From a virus, in IMG/VR virus record IMGVR_UViG_3300028388_003330, positions 1 to 64,000 of that record: a stretch of DNA of 64,000 nt. One strand, given 5' to 3'. A model generated the notes under the pieces. The model saw only the letters and a program-made list of their open reading frames with translations. It was not told the origin of the DNA and searched no databases. Of the stretch, positions 32,054 through 44,100 are shown piece by piece; position 1 is the first letter of the stretch; the number at the start of each line of letters is the position of its first letter. A program made the translations under genes and the position numbers.

Positions 32054-32476
32054 TTAATCAAGCGAGATGTCAATGCCACCAGCCGCAAACTGGAGCTTTT
32101 CGTTTTGAGCAACGGAGGCGTCTGCCATATCGTTGTCGTAACAAAGCACCTTGTTGGAACTCAGCGTACCGGTCTCGCTGTCCACAATCGCAACACCGAC
32201 AACGTTCCAAGTTGTTGCAGCGTCGTTGGTGAATGTAATTGCAGAGGTATTGGACTTGACAGCAGGAGAGGTGCCACTTGCTGGGTCAAACGTAATAAGT
32301 TGTCGCGCGTAATTTCCGGTGGAGGGCTCTGAGATCGTTGCGCAGGTGTCGGAATCCGCAGCGGGAGAAGTGAGCAGCGCCAAATACAAGCTTGTCGGCG
32401 CTGTCCAAGCTCCACCAGCTCCACCGAAGGCATGATCCAGAAGCTCAGTTTCCAGATAATCGGTAAATTCAGCCAT
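32054..32476 (-). CDS. Phage tail-fibre-type protein
   Basis: A 140-residue protein of a recurrent phage family: DYLETELLDHAFGG, APTSLYLALLTS, NYARQLITFDPAS, SNTSAITFTND and WNVVGVAIVDSETG. Proteins with this pattern are annotated as tail fibre or virion proteins. It is beta-rich and lacks an enzymatic motif. An operator-like repeat lies at 32540-32559 upstream. Confidence 0.8.
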   Translation of the reverse strand: MAEFTDYLETELLDHAFGGAGGAWTAPTSLYLALLTSPAADSDTCATISEPSTGNYARQLITFDPASGTSPAVKSNTSAITFTNDAATTWNVVGVAIVDSETGTLSSNKVLCYDNDMADASVAQNEKLQFAAGGIDISLD

Positions 32477-32539
32477 AATCTTTCACTCTGATGATCCTCG
32501 CCATACGACGAAGCGGTTGAAATTTAAAGCAAGCTAACT

Positions 32540-32559
32540 CTACGTCAGTGCTGACTTAT
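32540..32559 (-). promoter_or_regulatory. Operator-like repeat upstream of the tail-fibre protein gene
   Basis: Plus-strand CTACGT-N8-ACTTAT: one perfect arm, one with mismatch. On the minus strand TAGAGT follows directly where a -10 element would be by analogy with the sites at 56 and 61 kb, but there is no good -35. Confidence 0.4.
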
Positions 32560-32587
32560 TTTCTCACCTTTGCTTTTACCAAGTCAA

Positions 32588-32890
32588 TTACTGCAAAGCC
32601 TGCTTGACATTGAAGGTTACAATATCAGATCGAAGCTTTCGTTCTACACCAAACAACACAACAACCTGCATTTTATGTAGACCCTGGCTTTCAAAATCGT
32701 TCGCCGCAGTCATGTATTTTACAATCCCATTTTGCGAATCATGAATGATTGCGGACTGATTTGTTACCAAACCCTGCGGATTTAGTATATCAACACTTGC
32801 TGATGTTGCCTCTGTAAGATCTGCTCCAGTCTTAAAATAGAGAGCTACACCAAAAGTGTCGGTAAAAAGAAGATCTCTGACAACCACCAC
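32588..32890 (-). CDS. Small Ig-like virion or baseplate protein, paralogue of 17944
   Basis: A 100-residue protein related along its length to that at 17944-18240: DTFGVALYFKTGADLTEATS aligns with DTYGVLINFETDVDLTSATD, and both end in NVKQAL. It is probably an Ig-like domain of the baseplate or tail. Its start overlaps the stop of the next gene upstream. Confidence 0.7.
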   Translation of the reverse strand: MVVVRDLLFTDTFGVALYFKTGADLTEATSASVDILNPQGLVTNQSAIIHDSQNGIVKYMTAANDFESQGLHKMQVVVLFGVERKLRSDIVTFNVKQALQ

Positions 32891-33132
32891 TACTCTCCTT
32901 CACCGGTATTCAGATATACAGTCCGTTCAAACAGGAAATTCTGCGCCTTAATTTCGCCCCTGATGGGCGCTTCTACGATTGGACTTTCGACCATGTAGGC
33001 TTTCAGATTAATTCCATCTATCGGTGTAAGGTTAACAGATATTTCGCCTGTCAGCGATGCGGAGAGAGCAGATTCATCCCTAAGTGAAAGGTCTATGACT
33101 TCTACATGGGATTCAGTATTTACGTCACTCAC
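32890..33132 (-). CDS. Small hypothetical tail-block protein
   Basis: An 80-residue acidic, beta-rich protein (IDLSLRDESALSASLTGEI, then NLTPIDGINLKAYMV). It overlaps both neighbours, so it is part of the coupled unit from the metallophosphoesterase to the Ig-like protein. No domain recognised; a small structural protein is likely. Confidence 0.65.
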   Translation of the reverse strand: MSDVNTESHVEVIDLSLRDESALSASLTGEISVNLTPIDGINLKAYMVESPIVEAPIRGEIKAQNFLFERTVYLNTGEGE

Positions 33133-34433
33133 TGTTTTTCCTTACGGCCCCTGTAATACCACTGACCGCCAACTACAGCGATATCGGTTACAGGAATATA
33201 TTCAAAATTCACCAGCTTATTCTGAACGTCGGCGTGAGCTAATGCAAAACCCATGTGCCATTTTTCCCCTTCAGTATAAGATGCTGAACGTTTATGACCG
33301 CAACCTAGTTGATGCCATTCATATGCACCAAAAATGGGCGAAAACATCGGCCAAACCTGATGTGAGTGATGATGTCCATTGCAACCCGGCAGGCCCATGT
33401 TCCGAGCATAGGGGAAATGATGGAACAACATCGTTTCCCAGTAGACCTTATAGTTATTGCCCAATTCCTTGTCATGTTCGCGCTTAGTCCACGCTGAAAG
33501 GTCCGCTTTGGCAATGTAATTAATTTCGTACTCATCAAGCCCCAGGAGCGTCGCTATGCTCATCCCGTGCAGATCCGACAACACTGCGCGGAGCGCTGGA
33601 GTGGCGTCGGCCAAGAGCTTTAAAAGACGCGCCTCGTGATTCCCTTCGATAATGTCGATCTGCGTTGCTGGACACGCTTCTCTCAGAGGACCAAGAATGT
33701 ATTCATGGGCAAATTTGATCCGCCCCACTACATCCCATTCCCGTGGATCGACGTTGTACTTACCGAATTCTGGAAGATCGAACACATCCCCAACCAATAC
33801 AATGACATCGGGATGGACTCGCTCGGCCGTGTCAATGAATACTCTCAACCAGAACTGATCAACCTCAATATCGTGGATATCTGAGGCAATCAGTACGGTT
33901 TTAAAACGATTGTTGTTCTTGCGGTCATACTTGTTAGCGTACAACTCCCGTTCCCTGTTCAACTCACGGTAATGATCGACGCTGGCATGAACGGCAATAT
34001 TCCGTTCTAAGGCGTGCTGCTGACGACTGAGCTTAATACTAGCTTGGCGTTTAAACTCTTCAAACGTACCGAAATATCGGTTCCAAGTAGACTCAGATAT
34101 AAGGGAGTGGACGCGGAAGTAATTTCTGGTGACAACTTTGTCTGGGTCGATCTCTGCTACTCTGCGGAGTTCCCCAATACACTCTTCAGGCCCCCAATCC
34201 TCCATGAATCGGGTGGCATCTTCTGACATTGGGGACTTTGCTAGTGCTGCCCTGCTGACAAGCTTTGGCAGTTCGTCGTCTAGAGCCGCTTTCTTTCTTA
34301 GGCTTGCCGCCTTATTTTTGACGGTCTTCTTCGATAAGCCGAGTTGATCGGCTACATCGCCTATGGTTTCGAAGCTCTCAACGTCGTTATAAACCCTAGC
34401 AAACTCACTATCGCTTACTGGAGGTTTTGACAT
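33129..34433 (-). CDS. Metallophosphoesterase with N-terminal helix-turn-helix
   Basis: A 434-residue protein. The N terminus has a helix-turn-helix (IGDVADQLGLSKKTVKNKA, residues about 23-41). The C-terminal half is a calcineurin-like phosphoesterase with a complete metal set: ASDIHDIEVD, LVGDVFD, EGNHEARLL, LFHHFPYAR and GHHHSHQVW. It would hydrolyse phosphodiester or phosphomonoester bonds; the HTH suggests a nucleic-acid target. Similar two-domain proteins occur in tailed phages. The ATG has no Shine-Dalgarno sequence, and a TACAAT element overlaps it. Its place between tail genes does not reveal its target. Confidence 0.85.
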   Translation of the reverse strand: MSKPPVSDSEFARVYNDVESFETIGDVADQLGLSKKTVKNKAASLRKKAALDDELPKLVSRAALAKSPMSEDATRFMEDWGPEECIGELRRVAEIDPDKVVTRNYFRVHSLISESTWNRYFGTFEEFKRQASIKLSRQQHALERNIAVHASVDHYRELNRERELYANKYDRKNNNRFKTVLIASDIHDIEVDQFWLRVFIDTAERVHPDVIVLVGDVFDLPEFGKYNVDPREWDVVGRIKFAHEYILGPLREACPATQIDIIEGNHEARLLKLLADATPALRAVLSDLHGMSIATLLGLDEYEINYIAKADLSAWTKREHDKELGNNYKVYWETMLFHHFPYARNMGLPGCNGHHHSHQVWPMFSPIFGAYEWHQLGCGHKRSASYTEGEKWHMGFALAHADVQNKLVNFEYIPVTDIAVVGGQWYYRGRKEKQ

Positions 34434-34546
34434 TGTACTAACTTAAGCAGTCATACCAAACGCAACCGTAGCAGAAATCTCCTGACAGCTCAATCACCTG
34501 TGACTGATCTTTCGATTTCTCTATCAAAAACCGCGTTTAACCTCTA

Positions 34547-34768
34547 CTACGGGCGAAATTCCTGAAATTCCCGACGAGCCAAGACGGACACCACCTGGGC
34601 CAGTTTGATGAGAATTTCTCTGGCTTCCTGTAGATCGGTGACGTTCGTCAGCATCCACGCTTCGATCTCAGCCGGAGTCTTCGTCATCAGCCCACGCAGA
34701 AGGGCGTCCTGACCGACGGTGAACTTGTCTGCCTGTTCGGCGTTACGTTTTATACTAAGTCGCGACAA
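34547..34768 (-). CDS. Small helical tail-block protein
   Basis: A 73-residue helical protein. A TTG start at 34768 is supported by AAGGAG seven bases upstream. Residues ALLRGLMTKTPAEIEAWMLT and DLQEAREILIKLAQVVSVL suggest two helices. It overlaps the end of the next gene by 14 bases. Function unknown. Confidence 0.65.
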   Translation of the reverse strand: MSRLSIKRNAEQADKFTVGQDALLRGLMTKTPAEIEAWMLTNVTDLQEAREILIKLAQVVSVLARREFQEFRP

Positions 34769-35156
34769 AGGACAGCTCCTTGGATTTAGCAGGGAAAGTG
34801 TCGATGGAGACGGTGTAGTCGCCGGGAAGCTCGGCAGTTATTTCCAGAACCCCATCGTCCACCGTAACTCGTTCAAGCACGCCCACTGCAGATAGGGTGA
34901 CAACGGCACCAACAGGCACGCCAGACAGCGTGGCAACGTCTACACCGTCAGCGACGATGGACGTCTTATCCAGTTGAGCGGGGTTGTCGGGTCGCAGGAC
35001 AGGCTCGCCGTCAGGAAAATATGTGGACGCTGCGTCGAACTCTCCTTCATAGTGTCCCTCGTCGGCATTTACGTTATTCGCCAACCCGCTTTCAACGCCG
35101 ATGTGTATTTTGACGACGCGCCCGGTATCTGTTTTGTAGATGGTGTAAACGCTCAC
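34755..35156 (-). CDS. Small beta-rich tail-tip protein
   Basis: A 133-residue beta-rich protein (VVKIHIGVESG, VGAVVTLSAVGVLERVTV, LPGDYTVSIDTFP). Its GTG start overlaps the stop of the giant gpJ-like gene. Small proteins at this position are common in siphoviruses and often belong to the tail tip or fibres. The later strands look Ig-like. No specific family assigned. Confidence 0.68.
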   Translation of the reverse strand: MSVYTIYKTDTGRVVKIHIGVESGLANNVNADEGHYEGEFDAASTYFPDGEPVLRPDNPAQLDKTSIVADGVDVATLSGVPVGAVVTLSAVGVLERVTVDDGVLEITAELPGDYTVSIDTFPAKSKELSFVAT

Positions 35157-38100
35157 TTCTTCACCTCAAGCGCAGAGATAATTAGGTCGTCCACTTTTAC
35201 TTCTATATCGTTTCGACCGCTTTCATAGGTGTTAGAAACATACAAATCTACTGAGTACCTACGAGTCCCAGCAGGCGGAACGTCCATGTACACAAACGTG
35301 ATAAAGTCGCCGCCCCCTTCGCGATACCTCGCTATTTGAGTGCCACCATATATGTGTACATCATCTCTTTTAAGGTCCATGTACAACGAATCGTACCCAT
35401 CGCCGTTGGCGCTGGATATAACCATCCGCATACTAACTGTTATCAGCGCTTCGTTACCAGTAGCCGTATACGTTAAGTATCCGTACTCCGTCCAAGTGTT
35501 TGCAACAGTAGTAAGAGTTGTGAATTTATTCGTCGTTGGTATGGTGACCGCCCTGTCAGCTATCTTTAACGTAGTGACAGCAAGTTCATCTATCTGAAGC
35601 GTACCAACCGCAAGCTCAGCGATATGCCCTCTTTCCACAATCTCCAGGGAGTCGGCCTTCAGAGAAGAGGCTTCGATATTCCCCCTGGCGTAGATGTCGT
35701 TAAACTGGGCGTTGCCGTTTTTGTTTATCCACCAGCCAGACGTTACGTTGACGAAGTTGGTAGACTGTATCGTGTTGCCGATATAGGCATCACCTATGGC
35801 GCCAGCGGCGATAACAGTAGAAACGTTACTCTGATTAATCTCGTCGATGAACGCGAAAGTACCACTCTCTGAGCCAGCAGACTGCAGGCAGGCCCTGGCC
35901 ATGTTCCAGGCTTGGTCCCTGTTCCAGAACTCGCGGTAGTACCGCGCCTCGGAGAAGATGCCCCCGTAGTACACACCGGAACCGAGAGAAGACGTATCCC
36001 AGTCGCCTTCGCTGTTTCCGCCAATAGCCACTGCACGGGCTGTCGTTGTGAAGCTGGACGTCGTGCCGAGCGTCGAGGTCTGGTATGACCCGTCGGCGTG
36101 GAACATGTAGTAGTGGAGTTCGTTCGCGTCCTTGTCGAACGTGACGATCAGGCAGTGCCACTCGTCCTGGTATATCGCGTCAGTAAGCGTGCTGGGGTTG
36201 CCGAATGCAAGGCTGACATTCATCTTGCCGTTGCCGTCGTACGTGGATTCGGAGGTAGAAACCCCCCAGCCATCTGATAAGTCCCGAGTAACAATCCGCG
36301 CCCCTGAAGGGGGAGGCGTGGACGGGGCTTTAAAGACAAACACCCACGACTGCTGCGGGTAGGTCGCGTACGCCGTGTCCACATTCTTCGCGAGCTTGAC
36401 CCCTGCGCTGTCTATCTGGACGCCTTTGCCAAGGTTGGCCTGGACTACACTTACCGAGTTCGCGCCGTTGCTCAGAGTCACATAGCCAAGTTTGGCGGTA
36501 GCGTCCTTGAACTCTCCGCTGTCGTCATCGCTGTAATCTGTTGCAAACGACCAACGCCCAGCAAGTTTTGTCGGGTTTGGTAGGCTGTCTGGATAGCCGG
36601 TGAAGTTATCCCAGAAGTCAGCACCAACAGTTGCACCGTCTTCGATGTTGTTTAGCTTAGTGCCCTCGGCGGTGCTGATTTCCGACAGCGAGGTGGGAGT
36701 GCCGGAGAGATCGTCGTACTCGGTTGTGCCGCCACCTGGGATCGCATAGGTCGATGGGTTGGACAATGCCCCGACCCGCTCCTCGAACATGATGCCGTCG
36801 AACCACACGTCGCAACCCGCACCGCCTTCGTTGTCTACGCGAAGCAGAAGGCGGGTGGAGGTGGTATCCGCCGAAAGGTCTATCGTGGCCGTGATGCGCT
36901 TCCAATCACCGGGTGTAGCGGCGCAGGTGAAGTTGTAGCCGAGATAGGTATCGTTTAACTGCCGCCGGGTGTATAGCTGCACTGCCGCGTTGGCGGTGTT
37001 GCTGCGGACGTAGCAACTGAACAGCCACACTTTACCCGGCTCTATCGGGATGTTGTAGTTAGTTGCGCCATCACTAAGAAAGACGTACCCATTATCGCCG
37101 GTCGCCGCTATCTTTAGGCTGTGCCCACCGAAATAGCTGACAGTGGCGTCTAGGCTTACGGTAGCCGTCGACGCCTTAGCCAGCGTCGGGAAAATATTCT
37201 CGAACACCGAGTACCGATAGTTGGCAATGTTGACGCCACTACCTGCCGTGTTGTTGTAGGTACTGTCGGCGTCAAGCTCGCCCACGTAGTCGAGGTCGTA
37301 GATCGAACTGTTGGTCTTCGCCAGGGCGCTAACAAGCGGGGCACCCTTGTAGATGCTGAACGGTATGTCGAGCCACGCATCGGGGTCGTCATCAACCTCG
37401 CCAGCGTAGGCTTCAAAACCGTTGCCTTCCCCACAGCCTGGGATGCCGATGAGAACGTAAGCGCTGCGGTTCTTGAACAGATTGGTCGAGCCGTAGACCG
37501 CCTTTGATGCGCCGCAGCGGTACATCGCCGCGTCTAAGCCGTTAGCCAGACGGTTGTTCTCTGGTTCGTCGAAGCCGTAAACGACCACGATCTTGGTGTT
37601 GTCAAGAGCGTTGAGCGCAGCGGCCATCGTTGTGGCGTTAGCGACGCTACCGTAAACATCGTAGGTCTGACCAGACTCTCTGAGTCCGGTTGTGCGGTTG
37701 AACACAACCATGGTATAGGAACGCCCGATGCCCTGGATCTGGGTGTCGTCTTCGTCGTAAAGGCCATGCCCATGGGCGGAATAAGTGGCTTGGTTACCCT
37801 TAGTTACCACCCGGTACATCAGCGGACGACCTGACAAGTTGGCAGTCCAGTCAGCGCCAACGGTCGCTTCAGGCTGTACGCGGCTGACCTCGACGTGGGA
37901 CACCTTGACCGTGCCGGTACACGCGCCAACGATGATCTGCACGCTGACCTGACGGCAGTCAGGCTGCAGCGCGGCAGCAGAACCCTCCAGCCAGTACCAC
38001 TGACCTTTGGTTACACCACCATCGTCGCTTACTAGATCTGGCCACGAGCCAACGGCGGTGCTTGCGCCAGCGCTGGTTTTCTCATTCAGTTCGATCCGGA

Positions 38101-41100
38101 ATCCTGTCCCGTTGTAGTCGGTCGAGAAATACACCCGCGCGCGGCAGTACAGCTTCTCCCCTTGCAGCAGTGGGATGTACTCGCCCCTGTTGGTGTAGCA
38201 TGTCTGACCATAGGCTGTCGCCGTGGGGTTGACCACTTGCCAGCAGGGACCGCCGTCTTCCGCCCCCGTAGCCGATACCGTGGCGCCCCCCGTGACGTTC
38301 CAGAACGACGTGTCGCCGGACGCGTACTTTATGAATCCCGGATCGCCGCAGAAGTTGTAGCCCATCGGCGCGTACTTGTTCAGCAACTGCTCGTCGGGCG
38401 GCATGTTATCTAGGTTAGTGCCCCAGGTTGCACCTACGGTCGCGCCTTTCTCGTATCCACCGATAGGCCGTATCTGCACGGCGTCTACGTCGTAGTAACG
38501 TGACGTTGCCGTCCAGTGGTACACAGCGAATGAGGCAAATTTGGCCCCGGCTGTTGGAGTGTATGTGTAGGTGTCTTCTTGCCACGTCGTTCCGGGGTAC
38601 TGCCCGTTGTTATATACAGAAACGAACGTGGTTCTAGTATCAGTCAACGCACTAGTACCACCAGCTCCTATGTGAGTTTTGCCCTCCGCGAGCGCAGAGC
38701 TTTTCTCGTTGAACCGGAGATACAGCCCAGTAGTGCCTACGCTCTCAGCACGATGGCGAATCGTTACCTCGTAAGTTTGCTTGTCGTCGATGGGTATTGC
38801 GGGCCACCCGTAAGCAACGCTGGCGTCATTCGCGTGGGAAATACGCATCCACGTCTTAGTGGAATCGCCCCAAGCAAATGCAGCCTTGCTATTCGTGCTT
38901 TCAACCGCTTCTATACCAGCAGGTTTGCCGTCTGGGCCGTTTATGGACAGGTTCCAGTTCGGCAGCATCCCTGAAACAGCCGATACGTCCCAGGCCGGAG
39001 TAGCCTTGACGACGATGTTTTCCGTTGCAGCACCGTCGGCGTTTGACGCCCATATCGCGATGGTGTTGGTGCCTTCAACAGCGTCCCCAACGCGGTAAAA
39101 CCACCAGCTTGTGTTATCAGGCTGCGAGCTAACTTCGTTGTAGTGTAGGTTTGCGCCTATGGTCGTTCCATTGAGTGCGAGTTGCACCCCGCCTTCAGCA
39201 TCGCGTATCAGGACGCCGATAATGATCTTACCCGCCACGGGGCAGTTGAATGTCCACGTATCGGCGCTAGCAATCGTCGTGCTCATGGGAATGCTGTCGT
39301 TGATGGCCCCTGTAGTGAACAGAGTGGACCCAGCAGCGAACGCAGCCTCTAGCGCGTCATACCATTCCTGCTTGGTCTGGCCTACAGTCGCACCGTCTTC
39401 GATGTTAGTTAACTTAGTGCCCTCGGCGGTGCTGATCTCCGACAACGAGGTTGGTGTACCAGAAAGGTCGTCGTATAAAGTTGTTCCACCTCCGGGTATC
39501 GCGTAAGACGAGGGGTTGGACAATGCCCCGACCCGCTCCTCAAACATAATGCCATCGACCCACAGATCACATCCTGCACCGCCGTCGTTATCAATACGAA
39601 GGCGAAGACGAGTTGAAGTGTCTGCGCTAAGGTCAAGCGTCCAGGTGATACGTTTCCAATCACCGGGCGTAGCCGCGCAAGTAAAACTGCCACCTGGGGT
39701 AGTGCCGTCGGAGTTCCTTACGGCACGCAACTGCACTGCGGAGTTTGCGAGACTGCTGCGGACGTAGCAACTGAACAGCCAAACCTTACCGGGTTCGATA
39801 ATTACGTTCCAGTCGCTAGCGTTTTCGGCAAGAAGAACATAACCATCATTGTCGGTTGCCGATATTTTCAGACTGTGCCCACCGAAATAGCTGATGGTGT
39901 CGTCGTAACTAACCGTTGCGCGGACAGGTACTAACGTCGGGAAAATGTCCTCGAATACCGAGCAACGGTAGTCGGCAATGTTGACGCCACTGCCTGCCGA
40001 GTTGTTATAGGTGTTGTCGGCATCAAGCTCGCCCGTGTAGCCAAGACCGAGAATAGTTACCTTTCCTCCACCGGCTCCAGACAGCGTCCCGTCGTCGGCT
40101 AGTTCAATGACGGTGTTGTCAATAGATTTATCAAAGAACGCAAACCGCAGGTTGTCGAAAATGACGGTGCCTTGGAACTGCCCACCGGACATGCCGGTAT
40201 AAGACGCCATTAGGTGAATCTGTAATCTATATATCTGCTCGCCAGGGTTAAGGCGGGCGGTAAACGGTACTTTCTGCCAGCCGGTGGTCGTCAGCGGGGC
40301 TGTGAACGGTGTCCGCCTGTAGCTCCCGGAGGTGTTATAGAACAGATCAACCAGAATACCTGGGCGTCCGCCTGCGACATAGTTTTCAATGTATATGTCG
40401 AACGCACCGGAGACGAAGGTATCAGCCGGAAGCGGGGTGTCGTAGAACGACACAGTGCGAACTATGCCGAAGTTAGTGGCAGCCGGTACGACAAACTTCA
40501 CCGCGTAGGGGCCGATGCGCCTGAGCGTCGTCTCTTTTACTGGAGTGCCCACTCCGTAGCTGTTCCACCCTGTTGGCCTAGTCTGACCATCCGGCCAATC
40601 ACTGAACGTCGGGTTGAAGCCTAGAGCAACTGAATCGTCGTTGGTGTAGATGCTGTCGTAGGGGATGTTGGTGACGTTGCTGTTGAAGTCAGCGCCTACG
40701 GTCGCGCCGTCTGCTGGCAGGTTGGTGTTGGTTGCTATCAGCGAACTGAGTACGTCGATGCCAGTACCGGCTGCGGTAGTCCATTTTCTACCAATGGCGA
40801 CAATGCAGTCAGTGTCCAGCGGTGTGAACGTGTATTTCACATTGCCGTTATCAACCGCCTGCCATGTATCCGTGTCAATGTCATAAATCGCGCCGAAGAA
40901 TTCAACGGCAGTTCCGAAATTGTTGGCGAACCGTGTGTTAGGGGACTCGTCCGTATAGATGATGTAGAACGGGTCTTGCTTAATCCCACCTTCCCACGCC
41001 GTGTTTAGCTGGGTGTCGTTGGTTATGCTGCGCTTCGTCCCATCCGGGTGATAGAACGTTGTGCCCGTTATGCGGATCTCACCGGGGTTCGCACTACCAT

Positions 41101-44100
41101 CCCCAAGTTCGTTTTTAAGTAACCTAACATCGCCGAACCCACCAGTGTGCATCGACCCCAGCGCAGCGCGATTGAGAGCAACAGGAACACCAGACACTCC
41201 GTCCCAATTTGCCGTATCACCAAGACCTGCGCCGTCAGTCAGTTCACTAGTGTTTGTGATGTAATTGGCGTTGAGTGCGCCCGTATAGTCGAGGTCAAGA
41301 ACGCTACCGCCAGAAAAATTGATTCCATCCCAATTTATCTTGCCGCCCGACTGCAAGACGATATTGCCAGATGAATCGCGAATCGTTATTTGCGAAAATT
41401 CTGCCGATCCAGATTTATCAATCCTCCAACCACTTGTTGGCGTGTAGTTAAGGCTTTGAATGTAATCGCCGATTTTCGCAGTGGAAATAGTGCCATCTTG
41501 TATATAAGTTTCATCGATATATACAACGCCATTGCGAACAATAAATGGTACAGATACATCAACGCCATTCGGATCAAGAATAGAAAACTGATTCGCAAGA
41601 ATCGCCACCTCTGAACTGGTGGTTCCAGATTGATCGTTTTCAACAGAGAGACCAATACCTGCTATTGCTGTTTTTCCATCAGCGGCACGAGCTTCTACTT
41701 TTACGGTGTATTCTGAGGAAAGAAGCCCGTCTTTATCTGCACGCGCTTTGGCTTCTCGCTGAACTGCCGCTATTCCCAAGCCGTCATAGTCCCTAAGAGC
41801 CCGACGCATACCACGAGCAACATACTCATCGTCGCTCAGGTTGTTAAGCCGCAGCATGAAAGGGGCGGTTCCTTCAAACCGCACCGGGCCGCTGTAGAGC
41901 GTCGGGTCCACGCCGCCGATATTACCAACTTCGACTTTGCCGACGTTGTCGCGAGATGCGTAGGACAGGTCGTGGGTGGCGACTACGCCCGTGGAGTCGA
42001 TAACAGTGATAACGCAGGGCTCTACTGCCGCAACAACGTAGTCAGATACGTTATGGGCAATAAGATAAGTGTCGCCCAGCATCTTCGTCGAGATAGCGGG
42101 TTCGCAGTCGCCACCGGCGCTGTCGCCAATAGCCGTAGTCTGAACGAGTCCAGGGGAAGTGATGTAGTGCGAATTGCCGAGTGATGTTTTCTCGTACGAC
42201 GAGTTTACGCTGTCATAAATAACACTGGTGTAGCGCGCCGCCAGAATCTCACGCGCCATCGGCAACAGACAGGTGTAGTCACCAGCGTTACCCTCGGCGA
42301 AGGCGACGATATCCGAACTGGACTCGATAATGACAAACGCCGGTTCAGTAACCGTCGTTGACCACGTCTGCACCGTGCCGGACGGGACCGTGACCGTAGC
42401 AGTCGGCGAGCTAAAATCATACAGCGGCGTGCCAGCATTGTTTATCTTGACGACTGCAGATCCCGACACCGCATAAAAATACAAAGTTACCGGCGAATAG
42501 CGGTTGTAGTAATGCCCGAAGTATCTGCCGCAATCAGAGAATGCTGGAACCTGATCGCCGCGATCCTGTAGCTCAAACTGCGTGGGCTTGTTCGCCGTGA
42601 ATATGTCACCAAGAGACGCGGTACGAGTGATGACACTCATCGCGTCCAGCGGGCCAGCGGTCTCTACACTGTTTTGGTAGATGTAGGTGCCGTCTTCCAG
42701 CGCTGCGATGCGAATGGTCTGGTCTCCGGAGGACCCGAGCACCACCCTTGGAGACGTAAGCGCCTGCGCATTTATATAAGAAGGTTCATCAGATCGAACA
42801 TCAGTCAATGCCGAAAGCTGTTGAATAGATTCTGCTCGGGCGGTTTGTTCATCAGAGATTACATCGTCGACATAGGTAATTGAGGCTTTGAGATCAATAT
42901 CAGCCTGAAGACCGTCGTCGGCAGTTTGATAATCCGTTTCCAGTTGAGAGATTGCGGTAGCTCTTGCCGTCGTTTCATTAGAGACTGCCGTGTCTACATA
43001 AGTAATAGACGCCTTCGACGATGAAAGGTCGTTATAACCCCAGTCCGAATAAACAGGAACAACCTCATAACCTGCGGGTGTGTAGGTATGATCACCAATC
43101 GCATCTGCAACAGCATCTTGGCGAGTATCGATCCAGCTATTACCTACAACGCCATAGACTGAAACCTGTACTCGACCAGCAATTTCTTTGGCGTTTTCCA
43201 GATTCAGTACATAAATGGTTGTCTTGTTTGCTGTTGGGTCATGATAGACCGCCAACCGATCTGGAATTTCTACATCATTGCGCCAACGATATACAGCGGT
43301 TCCTACAAACGTACCAATACCGTCATGTACAAGACCGTTACTGTTTGTAAAAACAGAAATATCAACGTCTGCTGAATTATCTTGGCGACCAGCCCTTGTA
43401 CCGTAACGGACGCGACCAGATAGAGCTAGTCCGTGATAATTACCGGTATTTGTATACTCAAATATCTTAAACGCCGCTGTTGTGCCACTGCCGTTATGAA
43501 TCTTTAGATCAACGTTATAAACCGTTTCAACTGCAGGTAGCGAAACCTTATCAAAATCACCAATGGGCACACCGTTCTGCAGATCGGTAACATCATCGGC
43601 GATAAGAGAATCGGCAGCTTTATAATCAGCGTCTAACTGCGACAACGCCGTGGCGCGAGCCTGCTGCTCATCAGAAATTACATCGTCGACATAGGTAATT
43701 GATGCTTTGGCATCAATATTGGTCTGAAGACCTGCGTCAGCAGCTTTGTAATCGGTATCTAACTGCGTCAACGCTGTCGCACGAGCCTGCTGCTCATCAG
43801 CGATTGCATCATCGACATAGGTAATCGACGCTCTGGTATCGATAGCGTAATCGGCGGTAGCGTCTTCCAGCATTATTGCGCCGACTTCCGTTGTTCCTGC
43901 TACACCGCCATAGTTGGCAATGAAAACGGGACGCATATAGCGAACGTTTTCGTGAGCAAGATGCGGGGCCTCTGCTGTGCTAGCGCCCGAATAATCTCCA
44001 AGCGGCGAGCCGTACCCTTTGGTATAACCGGTAATAACTTCCCAAGTTGCTGCTATGGTGCTTTTACCACCGCCAGTGGTGTGATAGTGCTGATTGTTGA

